Source: Cutibacterium granulosum
GTDB lineage: Bacteria > Actinomycetota > Actinomycetes > Propionibacteriales > Propionibacteriaceae
Assembly: GCF_900186975.1 (NCBI RefSeq)
Contig: NZ_LT906441.1
Span: 1,922,001 to 1,986,000 of the forward strand
Length of the DNA stretch: 64,000 nt
Direction of reading: 5' to 3'
The notes beneath the pieces were generated by a model. It ran no database searches. It saw only the letters and a list, made by a program, of their open reading frames with translations, and had not been told where the DNA came from. Position 1 is the first letter of the stretch. Every line of letters starts with the position of its first letter. Below, piece after piece: positions 45,362-54,740 of the stretch. A program made the position numbers and the translations under genes.

Positions 45362-46786
45362 ATGCCAACACCGCGCGACAACCACTCCCACCAGGATGAC
45401 ATGAACTGGTTGTACGGCAGTTCGGAGAACTCCCGTACCACGGGGTCGCGCCGTGCTGGCGACGAGAACAGTGCGGGACGACACCGCAGCACGAGGCGTC
45501 CCCGGGGCGGTGAAACCCGTGGCGGCCGGTACGCGACCGATTCCCGACCCCACACCGATGATCCGGTTCGCCGTGGCGACACCGACAGCCATGACACCTT
45601 CCGTACCGATCAACGTCGGCGACGTCGTGACGCCGGCACGCGTTCTGGTGGCACCCGACCGGCGAGATCCCGGTCCCGCAGTGGGACGGCAACCGTCGCG
45701 TCACGCTCAGCCCAGTCTGCCCGATCAGCCCAGTCTGCCCGATCAGCCCAGTCTGCCCGATCAGCCCAGTCTGCCCGATCAGCCCAGTCTGCCCACTCAC
45801 CTTCGTCTCACCGCAGGAAGGCCACACCAACGCGACACAAACACTCCTTCGCCAAGAAGATCACGACCCTGCTCGTCCTGTGGATCATCTGGCTGGTCGG
45901 TGTACCGGCATACGCCCTCCTGGAGGGCCAGAAGGTCGACGCCACCCCCAGTGGGGAACGCCCCGCCCCCCAACCGGGCACAGCCGTGCTCCTGGTGGGC
46001 ACCGATCAGCGCGACAACCTCACCGAGAAGCAGCAGAAACAGCTGGGCACCGGCACTGCCGAGGGAACCCGCACCGACACGATGCTGCTGCTGTACCGGC
46101 CCCCGAAGGGCAGGACGATCCTCGTCTCCCTACCTCGTGACTCCTACGTCCCCATTCCAGGACACGGCCGCAACAAGCTCAACGCCGCCTACGCCATCGG
46201 CGGGGCACCGCTGCTCACCGAGACCGTGGAACAGGTCACCGGGGTACGTCTGGACGGCTACATGGAGATCGGCTTCGGTGGTTTCGTCAACATGGTGGAC
46301 GCCGTGGGCGGAGCGGACGTCTGCCTCGACAAGCCCATGAAGGACCGCGACTCCCACACCGATCTGCCAGCCGGGTGCCAGAACCTGGACGGCATCTCGG
46401 CGCTGGGATACGTACGTATGCGCAAGGCTGACCCGTTGGGTGACCTCGGGCGAGTCAAACGTCAGCAGGAGGTGGCCTCGCAGGTGGCTCACAAGGCCAT
46501 GTCACCGTGGACCTTCATCAATCCGGTGCGTTACTGGAAGGTTGTCAACGCCGGCGCCTCCACCGTGCGCCGTGGGGAGGACACCTCACTCAAGACATCC
46601 GTCGTCACGGCTCGCTCCCTCATGCGTCTGTCCGGCTCCGACGGGATGAAGCTCACCGTCCCGGTAGCCAATCCCGACGCCCAGACCGCAGCAGGGTCAT
46701 CGGTGCTGTGGGACCGGGAACGCGCCCTGCGGCTCTTCGAGATGATGAAGACTGGCGACACCTCGAATGCGGACTCCTTCCGCTGA
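45362..46786 (+). CDS. LytR-CpsA-Psr (LCP) cell-wall ligase
   Basis: A protein of 474 residues. An unusually long, Arg/Ser/Gln-rich cytoplasmic N-terminus (about 1-160) includes five SAQSAR-type repeats (residues 116-145), followed by one membrane helix (TTLLVLWIIWLVGVPAYALL). The outer LCP domain has VLLVGTDQRDN, T-R-T-D-T-M, ILVSLPRDSYVPIPG and NKLNAAYAIGG with the Arg and Asp of the pyrophosphate site. The family attaches teichoic acid or polysaccharide to peptidoglycan. The start at 45362 is chosen from several Met; the repeated region may vary in length between strains. Confidence 0.9.
   Translation: MPTPRDNHSHQDDMNWLYGSSENSRTTGSRRAGDENSAGRHRSTRRPRGGETRGGRYATDSRPHTDDPVRRGDTDSHDTFRTDQRRRRRDAGTRSGGTRPARSRSRSGTATVASRSAQSARSAQSARSAQSARSAQSARSAQSAHSPSSHRRKATPTRHKHSFAKKITTLLVLWIIWLVGVPAYALLEGQKVDATPSGERPAPQPGTAVLLVGTDQRDNLTEKQQKQLGTGTAEGTRTDTMLLLYRPPKGRTILVSLPRDSYVPIPGHGRNKLNAAYAIGGAPLLTETVEQVTGVRLDGYMEIGFGGFVNMVDAVGGADVCLDKPMKDRDSHTDLPAGCQNLDGISALGYVRMRKADPLGDLGRVKRQQEVASQVAHKAMSPWTFINPVRYWKVVNAGASTVRRGEDTSLKTSVVTARSLMRLSGSDGMKLTVPVANPDAQTAAGSSVLWDRERALRLFEMMKTGDTSNADSFR
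45707..45796 (+). repeat. 18-bp tandem repeat, five copies, in the LCP gene
   Basis: Five units of TCAGCCCAGTCTGCCCGA (the last ending CCCAC) encode SAQSAR x4 and SAQSAH. Units are identical in the first four copies. Length 18 keeps the frame, so changes in copy number would only lengthen or shorten the cytoplasmic arm. Confidence 0.95.
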
Positions 46787-47216
46787 GGTGTCTACCAGTT
46801 CCGCTGAGGTGCCTGCAGAGCTGGCCCCGGACGAGGCCATTTCAGTGGACACCCCTGCTGGGACGTGGTTGCGGCTTCTCCTTGCCATACTGCGTCCACG
46901 CCCTTTGGAAACCCCCTGCTGAGGCTGGCTGCGGAGCGGTCCCACCACAAACCAGCCCCTCTCCTGAAAAAGCCTCGGCGTGGCGAGGCACGCCGAGACA
47001 CGTGACGGAGACGGGGCCATGCGAGGACAGGGACACGTGACGACTGGACCAAGTGACCGGGGGCGTGGCTGGCCGAGGAGACGTGACGACTGGACCAGGT
47101 GACCTGCAGGACCACACCGACGAGCGGATCCGGGTGGAACCCCGTCGTGGGCCCTGCCCCGGGCCGTGGAGCTCCGGATCGCCAGACCAGAACCGGCCCC
47201 TTCAGACCTTGCCGAA
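46778..47216. repeat. Gene-free gap after the LCP gene with direct repeats
   Basis: The gap 46787-47216 has no supported gene. A 21-base segment at the LCP 3' end (46778-46798, starting TTCCGCTGAGGTG) recurs directly after it (46799-46819). Further on, ACGTGACGACTGGACCA plus AGTGACC or GGTGACC occurs at 47035-47058 and 47081-47104, with a partial third copy near 46999. Confidence 0.7.
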
Positions 47217-47783
47217 TCAGACCGTGGAGTGCGTCCGGACGATCTCGCCCTTGGCGGTGGCGCGATCACGCAGGGCCTGCTGGTAGTCGAGCATCCTGCC
47301 GATGAGCTCGTCGTCCCCGGCGGCAAGCATGCGCACCGCGAGCAGACCGGCGTTCTTCGCATTGCCGACGCCGACCGTGGCCACCGGCACCCCACCGGGC
47401 ATCTGGACGATGGACAGCAGCGAGTCCATACCGTCCAGGTGGGCCAGCGGCACCGGCACCCCGATCACCGGCAGCGGGGTGAGGGCAGCCACCATGCCGG
47501 GCAGATGGGCAGCGCCACCGGCACCAGCGATGATGACCTCGATGCCACGAGTGTGGGCGGCACGCCCGAACCTCACCATCTCCTCGGGCATGCGATGGGC
47601 CGAGACGACGTCGGCCTCGTAGGGCACGCCGAACTCGTCGAGCACCTCGGCGGCGGGCTGCATCGTCGGCCAGTCGGAGTCCGACCCCATGATGATGGAC
47701 ACTCGTGCACCGGACTTCTCGGGAGCACCAGAGCCCTCAGAGGTCAGTGGCGCGGTGTCGGGTGGAACGGTGTTGTCAGGCAT
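47217..47783 (-). CDS. purE: N5-carboxyaminoimidazole ribonucleotide mutase
   Basis: A protein of 188 residues. It acts in purine synthesis after Pur[31 protein letters not shown] (catalytic His) and [18 protein letters not shown] are the class I PurE motifs. The N-terminus has a variable 27-residue extension. The ATG overlaps the purK stop by 8 bases. Confidence 0.95.
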   Translation of the reverse strand: MPDNTVPPDTAPLTSEGSGAPEKSGARVSIIMGSDSDWPTMQPAAEVLDEFGVPYEADVVSAHRMPEEMVRFGRAAHTRGIEVIIAGAGGAAHLPGMVAALTPLPVIGVPVPLAHLDGMDSLLSIVQMPGGVPVATVGVGNAKNAGLLAVRMLAAGDDELIGRMLDYQQALRDRATAKGEIVRTHSTV

Positions 47784-48945
47784 TGTGGTCTCCCATCAGA
47801 TATCCAGCGGCATGCCGCGCACGGCGCGCGACCTCGTCCACGCCGTCCCCCACACAGGTGACGTGGCCCACCTTGCGCCCCGGACGCACGTCCTTGCCGT
47901 AGAGCTCCACCCGCAGGCCGGGATCGCGGGCGAAGCAGTGCTGCAGGGCGCCGGTGAGGTCGTCCTCCGAGCCGCCGAGCACATTGGCCATGACGACGGC
48001 AGGGGCGGTGAGCGAGGGATCGCCCAGCGGCAGGTCGAGCACGGCGCGCAGATGATTCTCGAACTGGCTCGTCGCGGCTCCGTCGATCGTCCAGTGCCCG
48101 GTGTTGTGGGGTCGCATGGCCAGCTCGTTGACGACGACCGATCCGTCGGCGCGCTCCATGAGTTCGACGGCCAGCACACCGACCACACCGAGTCGACCGG
48201 CGATGTCGAGGGCCATGGCCTGGATCTCGGCCTGTCGGGTCTCCGACATGCGCGGGGCCGGGGTGATCGTCTCCACGCAGATGCCGTCGCGCTGGATCGT
48301 CTCGCTGATCGGGTAGGCCACTCCCTGCCCCGATGGGGAGCGTACGACGATGGCCGAGAGCTCCCGGGTGAAGTCGACGAGCTCCTCGGCGATGATGCGG
48401 ATGGGTTGGTGGCCGTCGGCCAGGCCACCCATCGCCTGGAACGGGGTGGCCACGCCGTCCGGCCCGTCGACCTTCCAGACTCCCTTGCCGTCGTAGCCGC
48501 CGCGAGAGGTCTTGGCGATGACCGGCCACCCGATCTTCCCGGCGAAGTCGACGAAGGCCTCGTGGGAGTCACAAACCTGCCAGCGCGGGTTGGGGAACCC
48601 GGCACGTTCCATGAACTGGCGCATGACCGCCTTGTCCTGGGCGTGCACCTGGGCATCGGCACCAGGGCGTACTGCCACCCCGGTCTCCTCCATGCGGCGC
48701 ACCAGTTCGGTGGGCACGTGCTCGTGGTCGAACGTCACGGCGTCGCAGTCCTTGGCGAAGGCCAGCACCGCCTCCTCGTCCAGGTGTGATCCGACGACGA
48801 CGTCGTTCATCACCTGGGCCGCGGACTCCTGCGGCGAGGTCGCCAGCAGTCTCGTGCGAATGCCCAGCCCGATGGACGCCTGATGCATCATGCGGGCCAG
48901 CTGCCCGCCCCCGACAATCCCTATGGTGTACGTCACACATGCCAT
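47776..48945 (-). CDS. purK: N5-carboxyaminoimidazole ribonucleotide synthase
   Basis: A protein of 389 residues. ATP-grasp enzyme that carboxylates [48 protein letters not shown] and [16 protein letters not shown] are typical. The start is uncertain: the ATG at 48945 or the GTG at 48936; longer frames enter the repeated upstream region. Confidence 0.94.
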   Translation of the reverse strand: MACVTYTIGIVGGGQLARMMHQASIGLGIRTRLLATSPQESAAQVMNDVVVGSHLDEEAVLAFAKDCDAVTFDHEHVPTELVRRMEETGVAVRPGADAQVHAQDKAVMRQFMERAGFPNPRWQVCDSHEAFVDFAGKIGWPVIAKTSRGGYDGKGVWKVDGPDGVATPFQAMGGLADGHQPIRIIAEELVDFTRELSAIVVRSPSGQGVAYPISETIQRDGICVETITPAPRMSETRQAEIQAMALDIAGRLGVVGVLAVELMERADGSVVVNELAMRPHNTGHWTIDGAATSQFENHLRAVLDLPLGDPSLTAPAVVMANVLGGSEDDLTGALQHCFARDPGLRVELYGKDVRPGRKVGHVTCVGDGVDEVARRARHAAGYLMGDHNA

Positions 48946-49310
48946 CGTAGTGCCCATGGGCTCGGGGGACGCCCAACACTGCTTCATGGGCCCAAGAGCA
49001 CTGACTGATGCCCGTGAGCTCACGAGATGACCAACACCACCTCGCTGGCCGCACTGGCGGCTCGGTAATGCCCCGTGAGCTCAGGAGGTGCCCGGTGGCC
49101 AGACCTCACCCCCAGGCGAGGCGTGGGCAATGTCCACACGCTCAAGGAGGCGACCGGTGCCGGCCGGGATTTTCGGCGGCACCACGCCGTAGTGCCCATG
49201 GGTTCAAGGGGTGTCTCACCGGGGCTGGAAACCGCTGCAAAATCTGCCACCCACGGCCCGGTTCCGGGAGCGAAATGGTTCGCATCAGACAAGAAACACA
49301 GCAACTGGGG
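48946..49310. repeat. Gene-free gap with four degenerate copies of a 27-bp repeat
   Basis: No supported gene. Copies of a motif close to TAGTGCCCATGGGCTCAGGA occur at about 48948-48973, 49006-49032, 49066-49093 and 49190-49215. The middle two contain GTGAGCTCA, the outer two CCATGGG. They are in the same orientation and differ by several bases. Confidence 0.6.
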
Positions 49311-50027
49311 TCACAGCAGACGGGGTGCGAGCTCCTCCCGGTAGATGCCCGAGGAGGCAGGCTCCTGGGTGGTGGCGATGCGCCCCACCGTGGCCTCCTC
49401 ACGTTCGGCGACCACCTCGGCGAACTCGCCGTCGATGAACCGCACGGCAGCGCCGTCGTCGACGGCGTACCCGGCAGGCAGTACGCCCGAGGCCACTGCC
49501 TGGGCATAGACCTCCGCACGATTCTCCTTGCGGTCGAAGTGCGGACAGAACGACCCGTCGAGCAGTCCCAGCCCGCCACGCCAGGCCCGAATCGGCCCGA
49601 AGGCGTCGGTGACGCACCCCTGGAACCAGCACGATGCGCCAGCCGACACCCCGCCCAGGACGAGATCCTCACCCTTGCCGATCTTGTGACGCAGGGCGAC
49701 GTCCACCCCGTGGGTGTGCCACAGGGCGACGAGGTTGGCGACCGACCCGGCTCCCACGACCACGACGTCGGCCTCGGCCAACCGCTCCACCGACTCATTG
49801 GCCCCCTGCCACAAGGTGAGCACCATGGTGCGTGCCCCCAGCTCGGAATAAGCGGCGAGGAACCGGTTGACGTAGACCGGGTCGTCGGCCGAAGCCGTCG
49901 GTGCGAAACACACCAATGGGGAGGACTTTCCCGACAGGTCGAGCAGGTGGCGGTCGATGGCGGTGGGCTCTCCGTGCCGAGACATCGAGAAACCGCCACC
50001 ACCCATGGCAAGGATGTGGGTCGTCAT
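49311..50027 (-). CDS. Peptidase S51-family protein (dipeptidase E-like)
   Basis: A protein of 238 residues. ILAMGGGGFSM at the N-terminus, VVVGAGSVANLVALW and the nucleophile elbow LGGVSAGASCWFQ (Ser in G-x-S-A-G-A) match the S51 family of dipeptidase E and cyanophycinase-like enzymes. I chose the ATG at 50027 because the family begins there. It is divergent from the bacteriocin operon. Substrate unknown. Confidence 0.87.
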   Translation of the reverse strand: MTTHILAMGGGGFSMSRHGEPTAIDRHLLDLSGKSSPLVCFAPTASADDPVYVNRFLAAYSELGARTMVLTLWQGANESVERLAEADVVVVGAGSVANLVALWHTHGVDVALRHKIGKGEDLVLGGVSAGASCWFQGCVTDAFGPIRAWRGGLGLLDGSFCPHFDRKENRAEVYAQAVASGVLPAGYAVDDGAAVRFIDGEFAEVVAEREEATVGRIATTQEPASSGIYREELAPRLL

Positions 50028-50290
50028 GGCCCATAGCTTAGGCAATGATTCCGCAGGGCTGCGCCGAAAGGGCTCAGCGTCGCGCTCTGAGTCCAGTGAT
50101 TGTCGACGGTACGGCAAGGTCCCCGCCAGATCAGATCTGAGCCAGCTCGGTGAATGGTAGGGGCTACTTGGATGAACCTACCCTGAACATCTCTCCACGA
50201 TGCTTGACGAGCACCTAACCCCATATCAGCATGGGTTGTGCGGCCGTATCTTTGGGATTTGTTTTCACGAGCAAAGAGAAGTGACCAGGA

Positions 50291-50608
50291 ATGAACATCA
50301 GGAAAATGGCAACCACCGCATGCGCCGGTGCCGCGTTGCTCATCTGTACAGCTGCACCGGCATTCGCCACCACCACCAGTGCTGGCGGTGGTATCTGGAG
50401 CTATGGCTTCGATGGCAAGGGAACGCAGGTCTACTCCAATTATCTTCACCCGACGAGATACCACCACTCCAGCACCATCAATTACTGGAGTGAGTACTCG
50501 TGTCACGAAGCAGCTCGCACCAAGTGGGCACGTACCTCGGAACGCGCCGACCCGAAGAAAGGACACCGTGACTATGCCTACTGGGGACTTGGACACTGCG
50601 GATCATGA
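50291..50608 (+). CDS. Lactococcin-972-type bacteriocin precursor
   Basis: A protein of 105 residues with a Sec signal peptide (1-26, cleavage after AFA) and a mature peptide of 79 residues. The mature part starts with a Gly/Trp block (SAGGGIWSYGFDG) followed by VYSNYLHPTRYHHSSTI, the hallmark of the lactococcin 972 family. Cys71 and Cys103 could form a disulphide. Lactococcin 972 acts on septum formation through lipid II in related bacteria; the target of this peptide is unknown. It is followed by the two proteins normally found with this family. Confidence 0.9.
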   Translation: MNIRKMATTACAGAALLICTAAPAFATTTSAGGGIWSYGFDGKGTQVYSNYLHPTRYHHSSTINYWSEYSCHEAARTKWARTSERADPKKGHRDYAYWGLGHCGS

Positions 50609-50720
50609 TCTCCCGATCATCACGATGAGTTTCGCAGGCAAGTTTCAACTGGCCATCTCATCACCGCTTGCCTGATGTAGGAATCCACTCCCATCCCGTT
50701 TCCCAACCTTGGAGGCACCC

Positions 50721-52754
50721 ATGACCCGCAAACTCACAGCTGCCATGCTGGTGCTCATGTGGGTCGTGAGTGCCCTGTTGGCATGGCAGGTCATGGCAGC
50801 AACAACTCAATCAGATCCACTCACCGCCACGGTCCATGTGAATGTCGGAAAATGGCAAGATACGAACCCGACGCAGCTGTATGCCGAGCTCGACGACTTC
50901 GCACAGGCACATCACATGACCATTGCGAGAGTTGCCGAGGACTCCTCACGCGGCCTGCGCGGAGGCAGGGACATCTTCATCAGCGCTCATGACCCTGCTG
51001 CACCGACTCTCGAAGCCTCTCGGTATGGGTTCGCTCGCAGCCTCCCGACTCAGGTGAAGCCATTGCAGGAAGCCGGTATACGCGGAATCAACGGCGTATG
51101 GGTGCTCTTCGGGTCGGACGACCCCTCCGCTGCTGTCCAGTTCTTTGGTGATCACGGTGTGCAGACCCAGGTCACGCCTCTTGACGACTCGCCTCTCCTA
51201 CGACCGATCACGTCCGGTGGTACAGCCGTGCAGGATGCCGCCCTGCTCGTCGTCGTGGCTGCATCCATCGCAGTGACCGTGCTGCACTCGCGGCAATACG
51301 CAATCCAGCGGCTGCATGGGTGGTCCAACATCTCAACTGCATGGTCACAGCTGCAGCCAGCCCTGGTGACGTGGGCACTGAGTGGCGTTGTCGTGCTGGC
51401 AGCAACATGCATCAGCCTTGCAGCAGCGGGGTCCGGAGGAATCACACAGTTCGCGCTTCAGTCACTCGTCTTCTGCGCCATATTCTTCGCAACAGGAATC
51501 GTCATCCACCTTGTGACGCTTGCACTCATTTCGAGAACTGAGATCCTCGGTGCCCTCAAGGGGGAACTGCCCGCCGGATGGATCGTAGGAGCTTCGTACC
51601 TCGTGCGTGTCCTTGCCGTGGTCACGGCACTTTCCTTGGGCTCACAGCTCGTCCTGCTCGGAATGGAGACCCGACACCTCAGAGAAACCCAAGAACCACT
51701 TGAGTCCTTGGGCAATGCTTCCGTCATAACCTTCGGAAACACCTTCGACCAGCCCGACATGGAAGCTGCCATGCGGGTGGATGGTCAGTGGATGAAACGG
51801 CTGGACCAACGCGGCCAGCTCATGATCGCACACCGAGATGACCAAATCCTCCCCACACACCCGGTCGTCATCGTCAATTCGACATACCTGAGGCACTACC
51901 CACTGCCAGGGAACGTCACTACGAACCATGACGTCACCGTCGCCATACCTGCCGACAACTGGGACGAACGAAGTGAAGTTTCCCACATGATCACCAGCAA
52001 TCTCCTGGACGCTGAGGGTGGCGGGCTGCTGGCCACCAGATCCAAGACGCGAGTGACGAGGATTCCCGTCGATCACGACGTCTTCACCTTCATGCCTGCG
52101 CAACACGATGCCGACAGCGAGTCATCCACCGACGTCACCTCGGCCTTCGTGCACGATGCCATCGTCGTCGTTGTCCCCAACGGTTCACTGGCCAGCTACT
52201 CCAGTCTGGAGAAGGAGGAGGCACTCGTCACAGACCCCGATACAGCTCAGCGAGATCTCACCGAAAACCCGCAGGTCGCCAAACATGTCCAGAGCATTGT
52301 GCCAGTACTCACCCATGCTCGCGGTGAACTCAATGCGAAAAACACTGAACTGGCCACCCTCGCCATGGCAAACATCATCATCTGGGCAGTGGTCATTATG
52401 GCCGGCATCGCCGCCACCACGACCCACGTGACGCGCCATCGTATGCGCACCTTTATCCGCACCATGAATGGTTGGCGGGCCACGACGACCCATCGCGACC
52501 TGATCATCATCGAAGCAGCACTGCTGGTTGCCATCATGTGTTGGCTGCCTGCCTCTGCACTCATCCATGCCCGGCAACAGGCCCAGGAGTTCGCCATGGC
52601 TGGCATGGCAACAGCGGACATGCCTGCCCCGCACCTCGCTGCACTCGATTTCGCACCTGTCCTCATTCTTGCCCTTGTGACGACAGGAGGCTTCATCGTG
52701 ACCCTCACCATCGCTCACCGCACCGTGATTCGCAACGCACACCGAGGACTGTGA
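50721..52754 (+). CDS. Bacteriocin-associated integral membrane protein (ABC permease / immunity candidate)
   Basis: A protein of 677 residues. An N-terminal helix (LTAAMLVLMWVVSALLAWQV) is followed by an extracytoplasmic domain (about 30-170), three to four helices (170-310), a second large outer domain (about 320-540) and three C-terminal helices. This is the layout of the family that accompanies lactococcin-972-like bacteriocins. I chose the ATG at 50721 with GGAGG 5 bases upstream. It most likely forms an ABC exporter with the next gene, giving export or self-protection. Confidence 0.87.
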   Translation: MTRKLTAAMLVLMWVVSALLAWQVMAATTQSDPLTATVHVNVGKWQDTNPTQLYAELDDFAQAHHMTIARVAEDSSRGLRGGRDIFISAHDPAAPTLEASRYGFARSLPTQVKPLQEAGIRGINGVWVLFGSDDPSAAVQFFGDHGVQTQVTPLDDSPLLRPITSGGTAVQDAALLVVVAASIAVTVLHSRQYAIQRLHGWSNISTAWSQLQPALVTWALSGVVVLAATCISLAAAGSGGITQFALQSLVFCAIFFATGIVIHLVTLALISRTEILGALKGELPAGWIVGASYLVRVLAVVTALSLGSQLVLLGMETRHLRETQEPLESLGNASVITFGNTFDQPDMEAAMRVDGQWMKRLDQRGQLMIAHRDDQILPTHPVVIVNSTYLRHYPLPGNVTTNHDVTVAIPADNWDERSEVSHMITSNLLDAEGGGLLATRSKTRVTRIPVDHDVFTFMPAQHDADSESSTDVTSAFVHDAIVVVVPNGSLASYSSLEKEEALVTDPDTAQRDLTENPQVAKHVQSIVPVLTHARGELNAKNTELATLAMANIIIWAVVIMAGIAATTTHVTRHRMRTFIRTMNGWRATTTHRDLIIIEAALLVAIMCWLPASALIHARQQAQEFAMAGMATADMPAPHLAALDFAPVLILALVTTGGFIVTLTIAHRTVIRNAHRGL

Positions 52755-52756
52755 TC

Positions 52757-53401
52757 ATGCTCGCCATCAACAATCTCACCAAGGCATTTGGAGAACGAAT
52801 CCTGTGGTCAGGCATCACCGCCTCATTCCCGAATGGGGCAGTCATCGGACTCGTCGGACCCTCCGGGGCGGGGAAATCAACTCTGCTCAACTGCATGGGA
52901 CTGCTCGAGAAGCCGACCTCAGGTTCAATCAGATTCGGAGACGTGTGCCTCACAGCGGCATCGGTCCGACAACGTAGGGCCCTACGTCGAGAGACACTGG
53001 GATATGTCTTTCAGAACTATGCCCTCGTTGAAGAAGCCACCGTCGAAGCGAATCTCGCCATTGCGGCACCCCACCATGGACACGGACGCGAAGACAAGAA
53101 GTTGATCTCCTCGGCATTGGAAGCCGTGGGGTTGGAAGGACAGCAACGTACCGCAATCTCCACGTTGTCCGGCGGTGAACAACAGCGCGTAGCCGTCGCT
53201 CGGCTGCTGGTCTACTCACCTCGGCTTGTTCTGGCTGACGAACCCACCGGAGCACTGGACTCCGACAACGCCCGAATCGTTCTGGACCACCTCGAGTCGA
53301 TGGCCAGCAGAGGCGCCACCGTCGTCATCGCCACCCACGATCCGTCGGCCCGGCAACGATGCGATGAACTCCTCGATCTGACGCACAAGGATAAGGATTG
53401 A
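52757..53401 (+). CDS. ABC transporter ATPase of the lactococcin-972 locus
   Basis: A protein of 214 residues. Walker A is GPSGAGKST, the Q-loop YVFQNYALVEE, the signature LSGGEQQRVAVARLL, Walker B LVLADEPTGALD and the switch His is in IATHDPS. All catalytic residues are intact. The ATG at 52757 is 2 bases after the permease stop. It belongs to the small MacB-like ATPases found with lactococcin 972-type peptides. Confidence 0.93.
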   Translation: MLAINNLTKAFGERILWSGITASFPNGAVIGLVGPSGAGKSTLLNCMGLLEKPTSGSIRFGDVCLTAASVRQRRALRRETLGYVFQNYALVEEATVEANLAIAAPHHGHGREDKKLISSALEAVGLEGQQRTAISTLSGGEQQRVAVARLLVYSPRLVLADEPTGALDSDNARIVLDHLESMASRGATVVIATHDPSARQRCDELLDLTHKDKD

Positions 53402-53552
53402 CGAGCAGAGACCGTGTCGGGCAGGCAGGCGGGCACCGCAGACACGAGACCTGACTCATCACCGTGGTCCCGTAACAGGCCATCCAGATCTCACCAGCCC
53501 CAAACCGACTGAACCGACAACCTGATGTGGGCAACCAGGTCTGGGGGGAAGA

Positions 53553-54740
53553 TCAGCGTGGACGCAGGTGGGTGACGTCGCCGGCAGCGAACGCCTTCCT
53601 GCCCTCGGGGGTCGCCACGATGATCGCACCGGTGTCGTCCACGTCCACGCCGATCCCGTCCAGAACCGTGTCCCCGCCACCAATGAGTTCGGTGTCGAAG
53701 GTGAGACGCACCTGCTGGCCCACGGTGTCGCAACGGTCTCGGTAGGCCTGACGGACGTTCCCGGTACGCAGCCAGTCGGTGACGTGGTCGTCCAACCGAC
53801 GCAACAGAGTGGCGATGAGGAGGTTCTTGTCCTCACACAACCCGCACAGTCGTAACGACGTGGCCGTCGGCACCGGAAGTTCCGAGGAGTCCATGGAGAC
53901 GTTGAGCCCGATTCCCAGGATCGCGTGGGTGCCCGCTGGGCCTTCGACGCGTTCACAGAGGATGCCACACACCTTGCCACCGTGCCCCGTGTCGCCGTTC
54001 CTGGTAGACGTGGTCCCCACGTCACCGGAACCAGCAGTGTGCTTCGCAGCACCGGCATACGCCGTGCCCACCGAGTCACCACATTGATGGGTACGAGGCA
54101 GGTCTTGTCTGGAACCGTCGGCGTCAACGCGGCGGTGCTCCGTGTCCTCACCCACCCCCGGGTTCAGGCTGGCACACCGGTCTGCGTCATCATGCCCAGC
54201 ATCGCCACAGCTTTTCCTTTTGAGAGTGGGATCATCCTGCAGGACAGGATCCCCCTGCTGAGCCATTTCCTGGGCAGAACCATCCCGCTGGATCACACTC
54301 GGCGCAGGGTTGTCAGGCAGAGCAGACATGCACGTGCTGCCCTGGTCGAGGAGTACGTCATTGGGCCATTTGAGGGTGACCCGGTCGCGGGTGGCTCCGG
54401 TGACCTCCTCGATGGTCTCGACCATCGCAAGCCCGCAGATCAGGGAGAGCCAGCCCCAGTCCTCCGCGGGTCGATCCGCCGGTACCAGAGCCGACATTGC
54501 AACTGCGGTGCCCGGCACATCCTGCCAACGCCGGTCGAACCTGCCACGTCCAGAGTCCTGGTGGCTCGCCACCAGCATCCGGGGCAGGGTGCCGCCAACC
54601 TTGACGAACTCGGCCATGTCGGTGTTCGTCGACTCGGTGGAGTCGATGCACGTCACCCCGCCTGATCCCGGGCGGGTGAACATGGTGTCGGGAGCGAGGG
54701 CCGTGATGGCTCGGGCGTCGGGAAAAGCAGTTGCAGGCAC
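53553..54740 (-). CDS. birA: Biotin-protein ligase with a 121-residue insertion
   Basis: A protein of 395 residues from a GTG at 54740. It attaches biotin to the carrier domain of carboxylases. STESTNTD, the ATP/biotin loop SGRGRFDRRWQDVPG, LKWPNDVLLD and GKVCGILCERVEG plus ILGIGLNV are present. Between LKWPNDVLLD (ends near residue 132) and GKVCGIL (starts near 255) an in-frame, low-complexity segment of about 121 residues (roughly 53979-54341) interrupts what is normally a one- to three-residue turn next to the active site. No helix-turn-helix is present. It is next to pccB, one of its probable client genes. Confidence 0.88.
   Translation of the reverse strand: MPATAFPDARAITALAPDTMFTRPGSGGVTCIDSTESTNTDMAEFVKVGGTLPRMLVASHQDSGRGRFDRRWQDVPGTAVAMSALVPADRPAEDWGWLSLICGLAMVETIEEVTGATRDRVTLKWPNDVLLDQGSTCMSALPDNPAPSVIQRDGSAQEMAQQGDPVLQDDPTLKRKSCGDAGHDDADRCASLNPGVGEDTEHRRVDADGSRQDLPRTHQCGDSVGTAYAGAAKHTAGSGDVGTTSTRNGDTGHGGKVCGILCERVEGPAGTHAILGIGLNVSMDSSELPVPTATSLRLCGLCEDKNLLIATLLRRLDDHVTDWLRTGNVRQAYRDRCDTVGQQVRLTFDTELIGGGDTVLDGIGVDVDDTGAIIVATPEGRKAFAAGDVTHLRPR

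Noticed and set aside
48946-49310. CRISPR-like array in the four 27-base repeats
   Set aside because: The copies are degenerate, irregularly spaced (about 35-120 bases) and have no cas genes nearby.
50328-50675. Second plus-strand frame overlapping the bacteriocin gene
   Set aside because: It is a shadow frame. The 50291-50608 frame has a signal peptide and the lactococcin 972 motifs.
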